Positions 5,812 to 7,460 of a DNA stretch of 7,460 nt are shown in pieces. Within the stretch, counting starts at the first letter, position 1. Every line of letters starts with the position of its first letter. The notes under the pieces are model-generated. The model did no database searches. It saw nothing but the letters and a program-made list of their open reading frames with translations, and was not told the origin of the DNA. The position numbers and the translations under genes were made by a program. This DNA is from Spirochaetia bacterium (GTDB lineage: Bacteria; Spirochaetota; Spirochaetia; Treponematales; Rectinemataceae): contig JAJTBL010000080.1 in NCBI GenBank assembly GCA_021286925.1, forward strand, positions 1 through 7,460. Direction: 5' to 3'.

Positions 5812-6927
5812 ATGGCAAAAAAGTCTGATCAGGACAAAAAAAGCTTCCCTCTGAATCAGACATCCGACAACGCACAGCATGAACCTGCCCAGCCTCAGCG
5901 CCATAAATCTGCCAAGAAACATGCAATCGACAAAGACCCACTCTCGGTCTATCTTTATCAAATATCGAAATATCCGCTCTTGAATGCTGAAGGTGAACAG
6001 CGGGTCGGGAGAAAAATCCACGACCTTCAGCAGGAATTAAAGGCGCTGAAGGCACAGCTGGCCGCAGCGCAGGAAGTCAGCGCTCAGACGGCTGAATCAG
6101 AACAAAACCCCCGCGTGAGCACAGAGCAGAGTACTCCCGCCGATTCTCCAGGAGCACTTCCTGCTCTTGCCAAGCCAGCGCTGGAAGAATCCATTCGTTT
6201 GACCGAAGAAAAGCTCAAAGCTGCAAAACAGGAGATGATCACTTCTAATTTGCGGCTGGTTGTTTCCATTGCCAAAGCCTATCAGCATCGGGGTCTGAAT
6301 CTGCTGGATTTGATTGATGAAGGCAATATCGGTTTGCTTGAAGCTGTTGAGCGCTATGACTACTCGCGCGGCTATCGTTTTTCGACCTATGCGACCTGGT
6401 GGATTCGTCAAGCCATCATCAAAAGCCTTTCGGATCAAGGTCGAATCATCAGGATTCCCGTGCACATGCTCAACACGATCCGCAAATGCTTTTACGCCTC
6501 AAAACAGCTGACCCAGGAGCTCGGCCGGAATCCCGAAATTGCAGAATTGGCCCAAAGAGTGGAAATGACCGAAGAAAAAGTGCTGAAAGTTATCGAATTC
6601 TCACAGAATACCGCCAGCCTGGATTCCGCCATCGACGATGACAACAAAAACAGCCTGTCCGATGTGATCAGCGATGAAGATGGGCTTGATCCCTATGCGG
6701 AAGCGTTTTCCACCACCATCAAGGAATTGCTGGATTGTGTGCTTGAAGGTCTCAGCACACGCGAGACAACGGTACTGCGCCTGCGATTCGGGCTGTCCGG
6801 AGAAGACCCGCATACCCTGGAACAAACCGGCAAAGTGCTTGGCATTACAAGGGAGAGGGTGCGGCAGATCCAGGAACGGGCCATCGAAAAACTGCGCCAG
6901 AGAAAAGAACTTTCCGAGTGTGAATAA
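5812..6927 (+). CDS. Sigma-70 family RNA polymerase sigma factor (RpoD/RpoS type)
   Basis: A 371-residue sigma subunit that directs RNA polymerase to promoters. Region 1.2 is at about 42-70 (DPLSVYLYQISKYPLL), region 2 at about 136-207 with SNLRLVVSIAK, DLIDEGNIGLLEAVERYD and the promoter-melting/-10 segment RFSTYATWWIRQAI (189-202), region 3 at about 213-290, and region 4 at about 303-367 with the -35-binding helix-turn-helix TLEQTGKVLGITRERVRQI. It lacks region 1.1. The first 40 residues are polar and Lys/Gln-rich. Between regions 1.2 and 2.1 is an insert of about 55 residues (71-125): a helical, charged stretch and a Pro/Ser-rich part. The start is ATG, with GGAAGG 5 nt upstream. The size and missing region 1.1 suggest a group 2 (RpoS-like) factor, and the NlpD-like gene upstream agrees. 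A small primary sigma factor cannot be excluded, so no symbol is given. Confidence 0.93.
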   Translation: MAKKSDQDKKSFPLNQTSDNAQHEPAQPQRHKSAKKHAIDKDPLSVYLYQISKYPLLNAEGEQRVGRKIHDLQQELKALKAQLAAAQEVSAQTAESEQNPRVSTEQSTPADSPGALPALAKPALEESIRLTEEKLKAAKQEMITSNLRLVVSIAKAYQHRGLNLLDLIDEGNIGLLEAVERYDYSRGYRFSTYATWWIRQAIIKSLSDQGRIIRIPVHMLNTIRKCFYASKQLTQELGRNPEIAELAQRVEMTEEKVLKVIEFSQNTASLDSAIDDDNKNSLSDVISDEDGLDPYAEAFSTTIKELLDCVLEGLSTRETTVLRLRFGLSGEDPHTLEQTGKVLGITRERVRQIQERAIEKLRQRKELSECE

Positions 6928-6970
6928 AGAAAACGCATCAGAGACAAGCCGATTTCAGAAATTGGTTGCC

Positions 6971-7015
6971 AAAAAAAGGCAGCGGCAGGAATCAATCCAC
7001 CGCTGCCTCATTTTT
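6971..7015. terminator. Bidirectional intrinsic terminator between convergent genes
   Basis: A perfect 9-bp stem, AGGCAGCGG (6977-6985) with CCGCTGCCT (7000-7008), encloses a 14-nt loop. On the plus strand it is followed by CATTTTT and ends transcription from the sigma gene. On the minus strand it is followed by a run of seven T (6977-6971) and ends the ankyrin gene. The plus-strand T run overlaps the ankyrin stop codon (7016-7014). Confidence 0.88.
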
Positions 7016-7460
7016 ATTGCAGTATTGCCGCTATTTCCGTCAAACCTTTTGCGTTTGCGATATCGAAGGCGGTTTCGCCTGAAATATTACGCCGGGCTTT
7101 GTCAATGCCCAAATCCAGCAGAACCTGCACAGCGTCACGATCCCCCGCTTTAACCGCGTAGAACAGGAAGCCTTCGTTTCTGATGTCAGCCGCGTTTATG
7201 CCGGCAGTCATGACAAAATCCTTCAGTGCGACCGGATCTTTCAGCACCAGCTTGATCGGAATTTCGCCGCTGGAGTCCGGGGCGAAGGGATCGGCTTTGG
7301 CCGCGAGCAGCAAGCCGGCGGTCTGGAAATCCTTTTGCCGCAAGGCTGCATGGAGCGGGGTCACTGCAAGCTTGTCTTTGCTGTTCGGATCCGCGCCTCC
7401 TGAAAGGACCAGGTTGAGGGTGTCGAGGGATGCGCGGGCTTCAACTAGAATTCTCAAGGG
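7014..7460 (-). CDS. Ankyrin-repeat protein (C-terminal part, cut by right edge)
   Basis: The open frame runs from the right edge to a TAA at 7016-7014, giving 148 visible residues; the true start is outside the window. A TTG at 7457 could be read as a start, but it falls inside a repeat and has no ribosome site in view. About five ankyrin repeats are visible. They carry the usual TPLHAAL-type, (G)DxxxxxxLL and GADP(N) motifs, for example VTPLHAALRQKDFQTAGLLL followed by AKADPF, AVKAGDRDAVQVLLDLGID, and a capping last repeat SGETAFDIANAKGLTEIAAIL. Ankyrin repeats mediate protein-protein binding. No signal peptide or partner domain can be seen because the N-terminus is missing. The gene converges on the sigma factor gene and shares its terminator. 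The cellular role cannot be told from this sequence. Confidence 0.9.
   Translation of the reverse strand, partial: PLRILVEARASLDTLNLVLSGGADPNSKDKLAVTPLHAALRQKDFQTAGLLLAAKADPFAPDSSGEIPIKLVLKDPVALKDFVMTAGINAADIRNEGFLFYAVKAGDRDAVQVLLDLGIDKARRNISGETAFDIANAKGLTEIAAILQ

Overview
This window carries ordinary chromosomal genes of a Gram-negative (diderm) bacterium with moderate GC content. LolA and periplasmic-type envelope proteins point to an outer membrane. A long (about 550 residue) pyrophosphate-dependent phosphofructokinase suggests an anaerobic or fermentative lineage with PPi-linked glycolysis. Spirochaetes have this long PFP class, but it also occurs elsewhere, so the phylum is left open. 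I see no mobile element, CRISPR array, rRNA or tRNA, and every gene is read as intact except the two cut by the window edges.

Layout. The left 4.4 kb is one minus-strand block, read right to left: PPi-dependent phosphofructokinase (pfp, 4402-2744), the lipoprotein carrier LolA (2739-2062), a RodZ-type helix-turn-helix membrane protein (2043-670) and the N-terminal half of the S12 methylthiotransferase RimO (662 to the left edge). The gaps are 4, 18 and 7 nt, so this looks like one operon. A short divergent region (4403-4508) separates pfp from the plus-strand genes and holds two overlapping, oppositely directed promoter-like sequences. On the plus strand follow a secreted protein with two LysM domains and a degenerate M23 domain of NlpD/EnvC type (4509-5570), a 241-nt gap with a likely terminator and a likely promoter, and a primary-type (RpoD/RpoS) sigma factor (5812-6927). 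A strong bidirectional terminator then separates the sigma gene from a convergent ankyrin-repeat gene that runs off the right edge.

How the genes fit together. The minus-strand operon joins a central-carbon enzyme to outer-membrane lipoprotein transport (LolA), cell-shape control (RodZ) and ribosome modification (RimO). The plus-strand pair resembles the nlpD-rpoS arrangement of proteobacteria: a LysM/degenerate-M23 cell-wall factor directly upstream of a sigma-70 family gene. The most notable points are that gene pair, the complete loss of M23 zinc ligands, the placement of PFP at the head of an envelope operon, an unusual helical insert in the sigma factor, and a RodZ with an apparent extra periplasmic domain. 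I found no clear sign of an entirely new system.
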